NCBI GenBank assembly: GCA_013041835.1 | Contig: JABDRH010000331.1 | Span: 1 to 5,807 of the forward strand | From: Desulfatitalea sp. | GTDB lineage: Bacteria > Desulfobacterota > Desulfobacteria > Desulfobacterales > Desulfosarcinaceae | Direction of reading: 5' to 3' | Length of the DNA stretch: 5,807 nucleotides | Shown: positions 1 through 5,409 of the stretch, one piece after another | How the letters are laid out: every line of letters begins with the position of its first letter | Position numbering within the stretch: position 1 is the first letter of the stretch | The notes under the pieces: model-generated | The model's database searches: none | Told to the model about the DNA's origin: nothing | What the model saw: only the letters and a program-made list of their open reading frames with translations | Program-made: the position numbers and the translations under genes

Positions 1-963
1 GGCCCCCAACCGCTCGAAGACCCGCTCTTGCAGCACACGCAGCAGTTTGACCTGTAGGGTGAGAGGCAATTCGCCGATCTCATCCAGAAAAATGGTGCCT
101 TGATCGGCCCGTTCGAAACGGCCCACCCGGCGTGCGGTGGCGCCGGTGAAGGCGCCCTTTTCCACGCCGAAAAGCTCAGCCTCGATAAGGTTTTCAGGCA
201 GCGCCGCCAGGTTGACGGCGATATAATCTGCGCCGGCGCGCCGGCTCTGATAGTGCAGGGTCTGGGCGATCAGTTCTTTGCCGGTGCCGCTTTCTCCCAG
301 CAATAATACGCTCGTGTCTGTGGCCGCCACCTTGCGCACCAGTTTTAGCACATGCTGGAAAGGAGCCGACTCACCGATAATATTGGGCAGGCTAAACTTC
401 TCTTTGAGCTGCAGGCGCAGGTGTCCGCACTCGGTTTCGGTTTTCCGAAAGTTTTCCCATAGCAACACGAACTGAGCGATAAAGGAAGCCACAATGGAGA
501 GTACGCGCAGATCGTCGTCTACATTGCCCATCTGTTCGGTGTAGATGCCATCCACGCTGATAACGCCCAGGGTTTTGCCGTCCATCACAATGGGCATGCA
601 CAGGAAAGAGATGCCGCTTTTTAGCGGCCGCGAATCGGTTTTATTGAGAAATTTGGGTTCCATGCCAATGTTGGGGATGAACATTGGTTGGCCGGTTTCG
701 ATGACCCGGCCGACGATACCCTCGCCAATGCGATACTTTCCCCGCTGAACCTCTTCGCGGCTCAAGCCGTAGGCCGATACGATCTTGAGTTCCTCGGATT
801 CGGAATCGAGCAAAAAAACGCAACCCCGCTGCATCTCCAGGCGGTCGGCCAGAATTTCAAGGGCACCATGAAGGTTGTTTTCAAGATGGAATGAACGCGT
901 CAGCACCTGGCTGACCAGCAAGATGGCGCTGAGTTCCTCGTTCTTTCTTACAGATGGCGTCAT
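1..963 (-). CDS. NifA-like sigma-54-dependent transcriptional activator (GAF + AAA+), C-terminus cut by window edge
   Basis: This gene encodes an enhancer-binding activator that uses ATP to open promoters bound by sigma-54 RNA polymerase. The 321 residues visible have an N-terminal GAF sensor domain (about residues 15-165) with a NifA-style block, [15 protein letters not shown], at 77-91. A linker leads into the AAA+ domain from about 190. Walker A is GESGTGKE at 223-230, the sigma-54-contacting GAFTGA loop is at 270-275 and Walker B is GTIFLDE at 289-295. The end of the AAA+ domain and the Fis-type helix-turn-helix lie beyond position 1. Two normally conserved residues differ: VNLAALPE has Leu252 where Cys is usual, and [13 protein letters not shown] has Val267 where His is usual. 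The ATG at 963 is the only in-frame ATG near the GAF start; its ribosome site is weak (GGAA about 12 nt upstream). A sigma-54 promoter lies upstream. The GAF and AAA+ sequence resembles NifA, but no nif gene is in view, so the regulated pathway is unknown. Confidence 0.93.
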   Translation of the reverse strand, partial: MTPSVRKNEELSAILLVSQVLTRSFHLENNLHGALEILADRLEMQRGCVFLLDSESEELKIVSAYGLSREEVQRGKYRIGEGIVGRVIETGQPMFIPNIGMEPKFLNKTDSRPLKSGISFLCMPIVMDGKTLGVISVDGIYTEQMGNVDDDLRVLSIVASFIAQFVLLWENFRKTETECGHLRLQLKEKFSLPNIIGESAPFQHVLKLVRKVAATDTSVLLLGESGTGKELIAQTLHYQSRRAGADYIAVNLAALPENLIEAELFGVEKGAFTGATARRVGRFERADQGTIFLDEIGELPLTLQVKLLRVLQERVFERLGA

Positions 964-1073
964 GGTATTGATCGTTCCATTGAATAAGAAATGATAGCTG
1001 CATTGCGCCCCGATTTTCCGGTATATCCACCAAGCGCATTGTCGTCCGAGCCCAATAATTAGTATAAAGATGA

Positions 1074-1089
1074 CGCAATGGTTGTGCCA
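1074..1089 (-). promoter_or_regulatory. Predicted sigma-54 (-24/-12) promoter of the NifA-like regulator gene
   Basis: Read on the minus strand, the sequence is TGGCAC-AACCA-TTGCG. Compared with the RpoN consensus TGGCACG-N4-TTGCW, the GG and GC elements are intact and have the correct 10-bp separation; only the seventh base (A for G) and the last base (G for A/T) differ. The expected start is near 1062-1064, giving a leader of about 100 nt before the ATG at 963. AT-rich DNA from about 1093 to 1240 could hold activator or IHF sites, but no clear TGT-N10-ACA NifA site was found. A sigma-54 promoter ahead of a sigma-54 activator suggests autoregulation or a cascade (inference). Confidence 0.6.
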
Positions 1090-1257
1090 CAGGTCGAGCA
1101 CCTCCGAATAAAAAGAAATATATTAAGATAACGGATGGTTGTAATGAATTGCGGAATATGGGGTTTTGATATTGAACTTCAAAAGTGTTATTTATGCATT
1201 GCAAAATAACAAATATGTATTGCAGAAGTGTCGGGCTTCGGACGAATCGCTTTTGCT

Positions 1258-1665
1258 CTAAGATCCAACATTGGGATTGCTTTTTGAGGCGGTCAATTCA
1301 GAAACGGATTTGAGCAACGCGTCGCGATCCACTGGCTTGGTGAAGGTGTATGTAGCGCCCAGCTTTTCGGCTAGGTGAAGGTAGTCTTCAGGTTTATTGC
1401 GCCCACCGCCGGATATGGCAATTACTTTGACATTGGGGTCGTTTTTTCTAAGTTTGGAGATGGTTTCAATACCTTCCATTTCCGGCATGATCAAGTCGGT
1501 AATGACGACATTGAAGGGTTCGAGCAGGTTTAGCCTGGATTCATATTGCTTGATTCCTTCCGAACCGTTGTCGGCCGTCACCACTTCATAGCCGGCGCGT
1601 TCAAAGGTTTGTCTGAGCATGTTTTGAACAAATTCATCATCTTCGATGATCAGTATGCTGCCCAT
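1258..1665 (-). CDS. Stand-alone CheY-like response regulator receiver protein
   Basis: This 135-residue protein is a single receiver (REC) domain with no output domain. It would accept a phosphoryl group from a histidine kinase and act by protein-protein contact in the cytoplasm. The acidic pocket is Glu8-Asp9-Asp10, the phospho-acceptor is Asp57 in VVITDLIMPEMEG, the switch Ser is Ser85 in VIAISGGG, and the conserved Lys is Lys110 in TFTKPVD, preceded by Phe108 at the aromatic switch position. The length matches CheY/Spo0F-type proteins, with about 15 extra polar residues at the C-terminus. The start at 1665 is supported by a good ribosome site, AGGGGGA, about 6 nt upstream. No kinase gene lies beside it, so it is an orphan regulator here. 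It is on the same strand as the sigma-54 activator 294 bp downstream, but that gene has its own predicted promoter, so joint transcription is uncertain. Its partner and target cannot be told from the sequence. Confidence 0.93.
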   Translation of the reverse strand: MGSILIIEDDEFVQNMLRQTFERAGYEVVTADNGSEGIKQYESRLNLLEPFNVVITDLIMPEMEGIETISKLRKNDPNVKVIAISGGGRNKPEDYLHLAEKLGATYTFTKPVDRDALLKSVSELTASKSNPNVGS

Positions 1666-1789
1666 GCGTTTCCCCCTGCATTTTGGCGCCCAGTACCGCT
1701 ACGGGCGCTGGTATTCCACGATGTTGAAGGTCCCACACTCTCCTCGATGCCTATCGGTGACGTCAAGGGTTGTTGAATCCTTTCAAGCG

Positions 1790-1804
1790 GACTTAATTTA
1801 AGTC
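1790..1804. promoter_or_regulatory. Perfect 15-bp palindrome upstream of the response regulator, possible operator
   Basis: The sequence GACTTAA-T-TTAAGTC is a perfect inverted repeat with 7-bp arms around one central base. It lies 125-139 bp upstream of the response-regulator start, in the 257-bp gap after trmJ. It is flanked at a distance by a GTTGA (1772-1776) / TCAAC (1807-1811) pair. There is no U-tract, so it looks more like a protein-binding site than a terminator. No second copy was found in the window and no matching regulator is identified. The rest of 1666-1922 shows no supportable gene or convincing sigma-70 promoter. Confidence 0.35.
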
Positions 1805-1922
1805 TCTCAACGCATTTATCGGTTGCAGCCATCAAAAGATTAGCCATGAAAGGTTGTTTTTTTCGAAATGCCTGAAAAAAGCTGGCGCGATTGAAACGGA
1901 ACTGGGCGTTTCGCACGGGCGC

Positions 1923-2729
1923 TCAGGTGTCCCTTTCCGCATGGGATTGCGGTGGCGGATTTCCGTGCACGCCGTCGTGATGACATTTGCCCGCATACCA
2001 GTTGATTTGGCGGCAAATGCCGCGCAAAATGCTGACTTCACCGGCTTGGAATTCAAGCCGGGTGCCGAAATCGCGCAGCCGGTTCATCCAGTATTCGGGA
2101 TTTTCAGGTTGGATGTAGTTGATGCGCACCAGAATATCTCGAATTTGGTCGTACATGCCGTCCAGTTCGATACGGGTGGCCAGTCTCGGCTTGGCCGGCT
2201 GGGGAATGCGCCGCCCCGCTTTGTGCAATTCATAACAGAGCACCACCACGGCCTGGGCCAGGTTAAGGGACGAGAAGCGGTCGGTGGGGATGGTCACGAG
2301 TTGGTGGCACAGGCGCAACTCTTCATTGGTAAGCCCCCGGTCTTCAGGACCGAAAAGCAGCGCCACCTGATTGTGCCGTGAAATGGGAATGAGCTGCTGT
2401 GCAATCTGCTCCGGCCACAAGACCCGCTGCCGCTGCCCGCCCAAGCGAGCCGTGGTGCCGATGATATACCCATAGGGCGCCAGCGCTTCCCGCAGATTTT
2501 CATGATAGTGCATCTGCTCGACCACGTCCGCCGCCGCATGGGTGGCCAGGGTCAGCACCCGCTTCAAATCGCACTTTTCCGGAGCAACCACCACCAGGCG
2601 GCGGATGCCCATGTTGCAGGCCGCCCGTGCAGCAGCCCCTATATTTTCAGGGTATCGGGGTCGGTTGAGCACCACGGCCACATTGTCCAGGTGGACGCCG
2701 GATACCTGCGAATCGGTGGTGACAGTCAT
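1923..2729 (-). CDS. trmJ: TrmJ-like SpoU/TrmH-superfamily RNA 2'-O-methyltransferase
   Basis: This 268-residue protein belongs to the knotted SPOUT methyltransferases. TrmJ transfers a methyl group from S-adenosylmethionine to the 2'-OH of nucleotide 32 in the anticodon loop of several tRNAs. All three SpoU motifs are visible. Motif 1 is NRPRYPENIGAAARAACNMG, with Asn29 and Arg35. Motif 2 is LLFGPEDRGLTNEEL at about 125-138. Motif 3 is IPTDRFSSLNLAQAV at about 147-161, forming the SAM-binding knot. Motif 2 has FGPEDRG where E. coli TrmJ has FGRE(R/S)xG, so a different RNA target within the group is possible. The length is slightly above the usual 240-250 because of a polar C-terminal tail rich in His and Pro. 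The start lies 9 bp after the ndk stop and lacks a clear Shine-Dalgarno sequence, which suggests translation coupled to ndk. The family is certain; the exact substrate is inferred. Confidence 0.9.
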   Translation of the reverse strand: MTVTTDSQVSGVHLDNVAVVLNRPRYPENIGAAARAACNMGIRRLVVVAPEKCDLKRVLTLATHAAADVVEQMHYHENLREALAPYGYIIGTTARLGGQRQRVLWPEQIAQQLIPISRHNQVALLFGPEDRGLTNEELRLCHQLVTIPTDRFSSLNLAQAVVVLCYELHKAGRRIPQPAKPRLATRIELDGMYDQIRDILVRINYIQPENPEYWMNRLRDFGTRLEFQAGEVSILRGICRQINWYAGKCHHDGVHGNPPPQSHAERDT

Positions 2730-2738
2730 TACGCCGGT

Positions 2739-3152
2739 TTACACCCGTTCAAAGGCATTGAAAAAATAGCCGGTTTCAAAGGCCGCCGTCTCCGGTGCGT
2801 CCGATCCATGGACCACGTTTTTTTCGATATCGGTGGCATAATCGCTCCGGATTGTGCCTTCGGCGGCCTCTTTGTAATTGGTGGCCCCCATCATCTCGCG
2901 CCAATGCGCAATGGCATGGTCACCGGCCAGGATCATCACCAGGGCCGGCCCTGAAGACATGAAGTCGGTTAGACTGCCGAAAAAGGGGCGTTCTTTGTGT
3001 ACGGCATAAAATCCTTCCGCCTGGGCTTGGGTCATATGGATGAGTTTCATGGCTTTGATGGTCAACTTCTTTTCTTCGATGCGGGCCAAGACCTGTCCGA
3101 TCAATCCGCGCGCCACACCATCCGGTTTTACAATGGCCAGTGTTTGTTCCAT
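2739..3152 (-). CDS. ndk: Nucleoside diphosphate kinase
   Basis: Ndk moves the gamma phosphate of ATP to other (d)NDPs through a phosphohistidine intermediate and so balances the cytoplasmic nucleotide pools. The 137-residue protein has the normal bacterial length. The catalytic His is His115 in NVVHGSDAPETA. The other active-site residues known from the Myxococcus enzyme are all present at matching spacing: Lys9, Tyr49, Arg85, Thr91, Arg102 and Asn112. The ATG at 3152 is chosen because MEQTLAIVKPDG is the usual family N-terminus and a purine-rich ribosome site (AGGAAAGGA) lies about 10 nt upstream. An in-frame extension to 3263 is possible but has no family similarity and would cross the predicted promoter. 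It is probably the first gene of an ndk-trmJ transcript and diverges from the FmdB-like gene. Confidence 0.97.
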   Translation of the reverse strand: MEQTLAIVKPDGVARGLIGQVLARIEEKKLTIKAMKLIHMTQAQAEGFYAVHKERPFFGSLTDFMSSGPALVMILAGDHAIAHWREMMGATNYKEAAEGTIRSDYATDIEKNVVHGSDAPETAAFETGYFFNAFERV

Positions 3153-3239
3153 GGTTCTGATTCCTTTCCTGTAAACTGTAAAAAGCAGATATTTATTAAA
3201 CCGATTGCTTGTTTGGTTTTCACGGCGATGGTTGGCGCG

Positions 3240-3268
3240 TGCATAACAGAAGCCGCATGGCAAGTCAA
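3240..3268 (-). promoter_or_regulatory. Possible sigma-70-type promoter for ndk-trmJ
   Basis: On the minus strand TTGACT (3263-3268) is followed after 17 bp by TATGCA (3240-3245), which is preceded by TGT and so resembles an extended -10. The -35 matches five of six consensus bases and the -10 matches three. Transcription would start near 3233, leaving a leader of about 80 nt before ndk. This is the best candidate I found, but it is moderate in quality. Confidence 0.35.
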
Positions 3269-3335
3269 TGTGCCCGTAGCGTCTTCGCGAGACAACATAT
3301 TATATATCATTGAATTTTTAAGGAATACGTGAGCG

Positions 3336-3364
3336 TTGACATGGGGATGGGAAAATCTTATGTA
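3336..3364 (+). promoter_or_regulatory. Possible sigma-70-type promoter for the FmdB-like gene
   Basis: A perfect -35 hexamer, TTGACA (3336-3341), is followed after 17 bp by TATGTA (3359-3364), which matches the -10 consensus at three of six positions. A start near 3371 would give a leader of about 53 nt to the ATG at 3424. The AT-rich stretch just upstream (3297-3320) could act as an UP-like element. It diverges from the ndk promoter across about 70 bp. Confidence 0.4.
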
Positions 3365-3423
3365 TGCCGACGCGTTAAGTTCCATGATCCCAATCCGTAT
3401 CATTTACACAACGAGGTGATCCT

Positions 3424-3915
3424 ATGCCGATTTACGAATTCTATTGCGAACCTTGCAACACGATTTTCAATTTTTTTTCCCGCTCAATCAATACCAGCAA
3501 GCGTCCGAAGTGTCCCCATTGTAAAAACGACACCCTGTCGCGCCGCATGTCCACTTTTGCCGTCACCGGACGCGCAGCGGAAGCGGATGACGCTGAAGCG
3601 TTGCCCTTTGACGAGTCTAAAATGGAGCGGGCGATGCAAATGCTGTCCGGCGAGGCAGAGCATATGAATGAAGATGATCCCCGTCAGGCCGCCGATCTGA
3701 TGCGACGGCTGACCGATATGACCGGCTTGGAACTGGGCGACGGCATGCAAGAAGCCCTGCGTCGGATGGAAAACGGCGAAGATCCGGATCAGATCGAGGC
3801 GGATCTGAGCGATGTATTGGAAAATGAGGATCCCTTTCAGGCAGGCGCTAAAAAGGGAAAAGGCGGCCACCGGCGCGTGGCACCGCGACGGGATGAGACG
3901 TTGTATGATTTATAA
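3424..3915 (+). CDS. FmdB-type zinc ribbon protein with long acidic C-terminal region
   Basis: The first 45 residues are a zinc ribbon of the FmdB / CxxC putative regulatory family. It starts MPIYEFYCEPC, with zinc-binding cysteines Cys8 and Cys11 paired with Cys30 and Cys33 in KCPHC. Family members are small cytoplasmic proteins, named after a putative regulator in a formamidase/amidase cluster, and their function is largely unproven. The remaining 118 or so residues are hydrophilic, rich in Asp, Glu, Met and Arg and probably helical, ending in a basic patch (KKGKGGHRR) near 142-150. At 163 residues it is about twice the usual FmdB length. The start is secure: GAGGTGAT lies just upstream of the ATG. 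No helix-turn-helix or catalytic motif was seen in the tail, so a direct DNA-binding role is not shown. It diverges from ndk and has no obvious terminator before the selenoprotein gene. Confidence 0.88.
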   Translation: MPIYEFYCEPCNTIFNFFSRSINTSKRPKCPHCKNDTLSRRMSTFAVTGRAAEADDAEALPFDESKMERAMQMLSGEAEHMNEDDPRQAADLMRRLTDMTGLELGDGMQEALRRMENGEDPDQIEADLSDVLENEDPFQAGAKKGKGGHRRVAPRRDETLYDL

Positions 3916-4055
3916 GGGGGGCTATTCTATGCAAATGCAACATCGGGGTAAACTTAACTTTTTCTTCTGACGGCCGATATTAAAAGGGGGGGAATCGGGC
4001 ACTGATCTAGGCAACCCGGCCGGCTGCATCAATTTTGCCAGGCGATACGCGGCAA

Positions 4056-4084
4056 TTGACATTCACGGTGCTTATGGTTAGTTT
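4056..4084 (+). promoter_or_regulatory. Possible promoter of the selenoprotein gene
   Basis: A perfect -35, TTGACA (4056-4061), is followed after 17 bp by TAGTTT (4079-4084), a weak -10 with three of six matches. It lies 76 bp before the start codon in the otherwise geneless 3916-4159 gap. Read-through from the FmdB-like gene is the alternative, because no terminator was seen in that gap. Confidence 0.3.
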
Positions 4085-4118
4085 GCCGGTGCGCTTTCGG
4101 ATCCCACAAGCAGCTTGA

Positions 4119-4140
4119 GCCATGGATTAACGTCCATGGC
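4119..4140 (+). promoter_or_regulatory. Inverted repeat in the 5' leader of the selenoprotein gene
   Basis: Arms GCCATGGA (4119-4126) and TCCATGGC (4133-4140) are perfectly complementary across a 6-nt loop, TTAACG. The repeat ends 8 nt before the strong AAGGAGG ribosome site at 4148-4154. It could be a dimeric operator downstream of the promoter, or an mRNA hairpin that affects ribosome access. It lacks a U-tract and so is not a terminator. Confidence 0.4.
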
Positions 4141-4159
4141 GACTACCAAGGAGGACATC

Positions 4160-4486
4160 ATGCTCGAAGTAACGACATCGGCCACTGAACAAATAGCGGC
4201 CTACTTTAAAGGCAAAGAAGTCAAGCCCATTCGCATCTTTCTGAATGAGGGCGGGTGAGGCGGCCCTGGCTTGGCCATGGCTCTGGATGAGCCAACGGAT
4301 CAGGATCAGGAATTTGATGTGGATGGATATAAATACCTGGTTAATAAAGAGTTTCTCGATCGTGCCCAACCCATTAAAGTAGATTTCCAAATGTACGGTT
4401 TTAAGCTCAATTGCGGTATCGAGTTTAACACTGGTGGTGGTTGTGGCGGGTGCAGCACATCAGGCGCCGACTCGTGCGGGTGCTAG
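4160..4486 (+). CDS. HesB/IscA-like selenoprotein (TGA at 4256-4258 read as selenocysteine)
   Basis: Read from the ATG at 4160 (ribosome site AAGGAGG, 5-nt spacing), the frame meets TGA at codon 33 and continues open to the TAG at 4484-4486, giving 108 residues including Sec33. The sequence joins smoothly across the TGA: FLNEGG-U-GGPGLAMALDEP. This matches the HesB/IscA (A-type Fe-S carrier) pattern, in which the first conserved ligand Cys lies in a GGCSG-like motif, so Sec replaces that Cys. The downstream half keeps the HesB-like core, including YKYLVNKEFLD and GFKLNCG (Cys85). It ends in a Gly/Cys-rich tail with Cys95, Cys98, Cys106 and Cys108, where IscA has its CGCG motif. HesB-like selenoproteins are known from sulfate-reducing Desulfobacterota; their role is unproven, with Fe-S or metal binding and redox work suggested. 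Insertion would need SelA, SelB, SelC and SelD from elsewhere in the genome. A SECIS-like hairpin follows the TGA and an intrinsic terminator follows the gene. A pseudogene with a nonsense mutation is the alternative, but the placement at the ligand Cys makes it unlikely. Confidence 0.9.
4265..4298 (+). promoter_or_regulatory. Candidate bacterial SECIS hairpin directing Sec insertion
   Basis: Just after the TGA, the mRNA can fold with 4267-4273 paired to 4288-4294 (UGGCUUG with UGAGCCA, including G-U pairs). A G-A mismatch (4274/4287) separates this from the upper stem CCA (4275-4277) / UGG (4284-4286). Two C-G pairs (4265-4266 with 4297-4298) extend the base past a 2-nt bulge. The apical loop UGGCUC (4278-4283) has a G in its second position and begins 19 nt after the TGA. 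Both traits agree with the known bacterial SECIS rule of a G in the first two loop bases and about 16-37 nt from UGA to loop. It was folded by eye, with no energy calculation. Confidence 0.65.
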
Positions 4487-4509
4487 CTGCACCACGGAAA
4501 ACGATTTAA

Positions 4510-4551
4510 AAAGCGGGTTTGCAGAAAGTTGCAGCCCGCTTTCTTTTTTTT
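4510..4551 (+). terminator. Rho-independent terminator of the selenoprotein gene
   Basis: A perfect 8-bp stem, AAAGCGGG (4510-4517) with CCCGCTTT (4535-4542), has an inner UGCA/UGCA pairing and is followed by a run of eight T (4544-4551). It starts 24 nt after the TAG. The A-run before the stem gives a T-run on the other strand, so it may also work in reverse. Confidence 0.92.
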
Positions 4552-4643
4552 GAATGATATTCAGATAATTGGAAGCATTCGGCGCTCGTCATCACTCATG
4601 GTTCTTAAATATTTTCAAAGACTTGCCTTTATACCTGACTGAG

Positions 4644-4668
4644 GAGGCCGGAAATGGGCCTCTTTTTT
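4644..4668 (+). terminator. Second rho-independent hairpin, terminator or attenuator in the nitroreductase leader
   Basis: GAGGCC (4644-4649) pairs with GGCCTC (4657-4662) around a 7-nt loop and is followed by six T (4663-4668). It lies about 93 nt beyond the previous terminator and 108 bp before the nitroreductase ATG. With no gene recognised between the two terminators, it may end a short RNA, act as a leader attenuator, or simply be a back-up terminator. No clear promoter was found in 4552-4643, nor a convincing one in 4669-4760. Confidence 0.75.
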
Positions 4669-4775
4669 CTTTCAACTTGGTGCGTATTTCGATACAACTA
4701 CCATTAATCCACCTGCAAATAGAAGATGACCCCGACCCTGCTGGGCTAGACCTATTCAATGAGAGGAGATTGCGC

Positions 4776-5321
4776 ATGGACGATATCTTAAAGCCGATTA
4801 TGGAACGTCGAAGCATTCGGAAATACGATACGCGGCCAATACCCGAAGAGGCGTTGCAGCACCTTCTGGAAGCCGTCAAATGGGCGCCTTCCTGGGCCAA
4901 CACCCAGTGCTGGGAGGTGATCGTGGTCAAGGACGCCGCTGCCAGGGCGCGGTTGCAAGCCACTGTGCCGCAAAAGGAAAATCCCGCCTTTAAGGCCATC
5001 GTGCAGGCACCGGTGGTGCTGGCGCTGTGTGGCAAACGCCACGTTTCCGGATATTACAAGGATGCGGCCGTGACCAAATTTGGGGATTGGATGATGTTTG
5101 ATCTGGGCATTGCCACCCAGAACATCTGCCTATCGGCACACGCCATGGGACTGGCCACGGTAATCGTGGGCCTCTTCGATCACATCAAGGCAGCCGAGGC
5201 GATGCAGGTGCCTGAAGGTTTCGAGTTGGTGGCCATGATTCCCGTCGGCTACCCGGCGAAACGCGGCAGTGCGCCCAAACGCAGGGAGATCGGCGACTTC
5301 ACTCATTATGACAAATGGTAG
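4776..5321 (+). CDS. Small FMN-dependent nitroreductase family protein
   Basis: This 181-residue cytoplasmic protein has the nitroreductase fold: a homodimeric flavoprotein that passes electrons from NAD(P)H through FMN to nitro compounds, quinones or other acceptors. The N-terminal MERRSIRKYDTRPIPEE (9-25) carries the Arg/Ser residues that typically hold the FMN phosphate. LLEAVKWAPSWANTQCWEV (30-48) is the usual second block. The C-terminal block GLATVIVGLFD (125-135) and IPVGYPAKRG (155-164) contribute to the flavin site and dimer. The length fits the shorter members of the family. The ATG at 4776 is chosen because GAGAGGAG lies 7-8 nt upstream and the family motif starts at once. The in-frame extension to 4569 would run through the 4644-4668 hairpin and has no family match. 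The natural substrate is unknown. It is followed after 88 bp by another nitroreductase-fold gene, with no terminator seen between them. Confidence 0.94.
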   Translation: MDDILKPIMERRSIRKYDTRPIPEEALQHLLEAVKWAPSWANTQCWEVIVVKDAAARARLQATVPQKENPAFKAIVQAPVVLALCGKRHVSGYYKDAAVTKFGDWMMFDLGIATQNICLSAHAMGLATVIVGLFDHIKAAEAMQVPEGFELVAMIPVGYPAKRGSAPKRREIGDFTHYDKW

Positions 5322-5409
5322 CGCCGTCGACGCTATTGATGTCTTTTGCGCGAGCCCTTAGATCCCTTTGCCCGGTTCCAACCCGAAGGCGCGCGGGCAG
5401 GCGTATAAA

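Noticed and set aside
881..1204. A 107-residue minus-strand ORF overlapping the activator start.
   Set aside because: It spans an AT-rich noncoding gap with a predicted promoter, overlaps the activator in another frame and resembles no known family.
1199..1224. Imperfect TGCAA/TTGCA inverted repeat just after the response regulator, considered as its terminator.
   Set aside because: The stem is short, AT-only outside the GC pair, and has no following T-run on the minus strand.
3153..3263. In-frame N-terminal extension of Ndk.
   Set aside because: The family N-terminus begins at MEQTLAIVKPDG, with a good ribosome site before 3152; the extension overlaps the likely promoter.
3929..3970. A 13-codon ORF (MQMQHRGKLNFFF) with a G-rich run 7 nt upstream, possible leader peptide.
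   Set aside because: It is too short to support from composition, and the G-run is a poor ribosome site. No attenuator structure follows it.
4271..4486. A separate 71-residue gene starting at TTG 4271 or ATG 4277.
   Set aside because: It has no Shine-Dalgarno sequence and begins inside the HesB-like domain. The upstream half in the same frame carries the ribosome site and the N-terminal part of the same family, so it is the downstream half of the selenoprotein.
4569..4775. In-frame upstream extension of the nitroreductase.
   Set aside because: It crosses a terminator-like hairpin, has no family similarity, and the ATG at 4776 has a good ribosome site and starts at the family N-terminus.
4571..4820. 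The 11-mer GAAGCATTCGG occurs in both the leader (about 4571) and the nitroreductase coding region (about 4810).
   Set aside because: Two copies 240 bp apart, one inside a conserved coding motif (RSIRKY), with no flanking repeat structure; probably chance.
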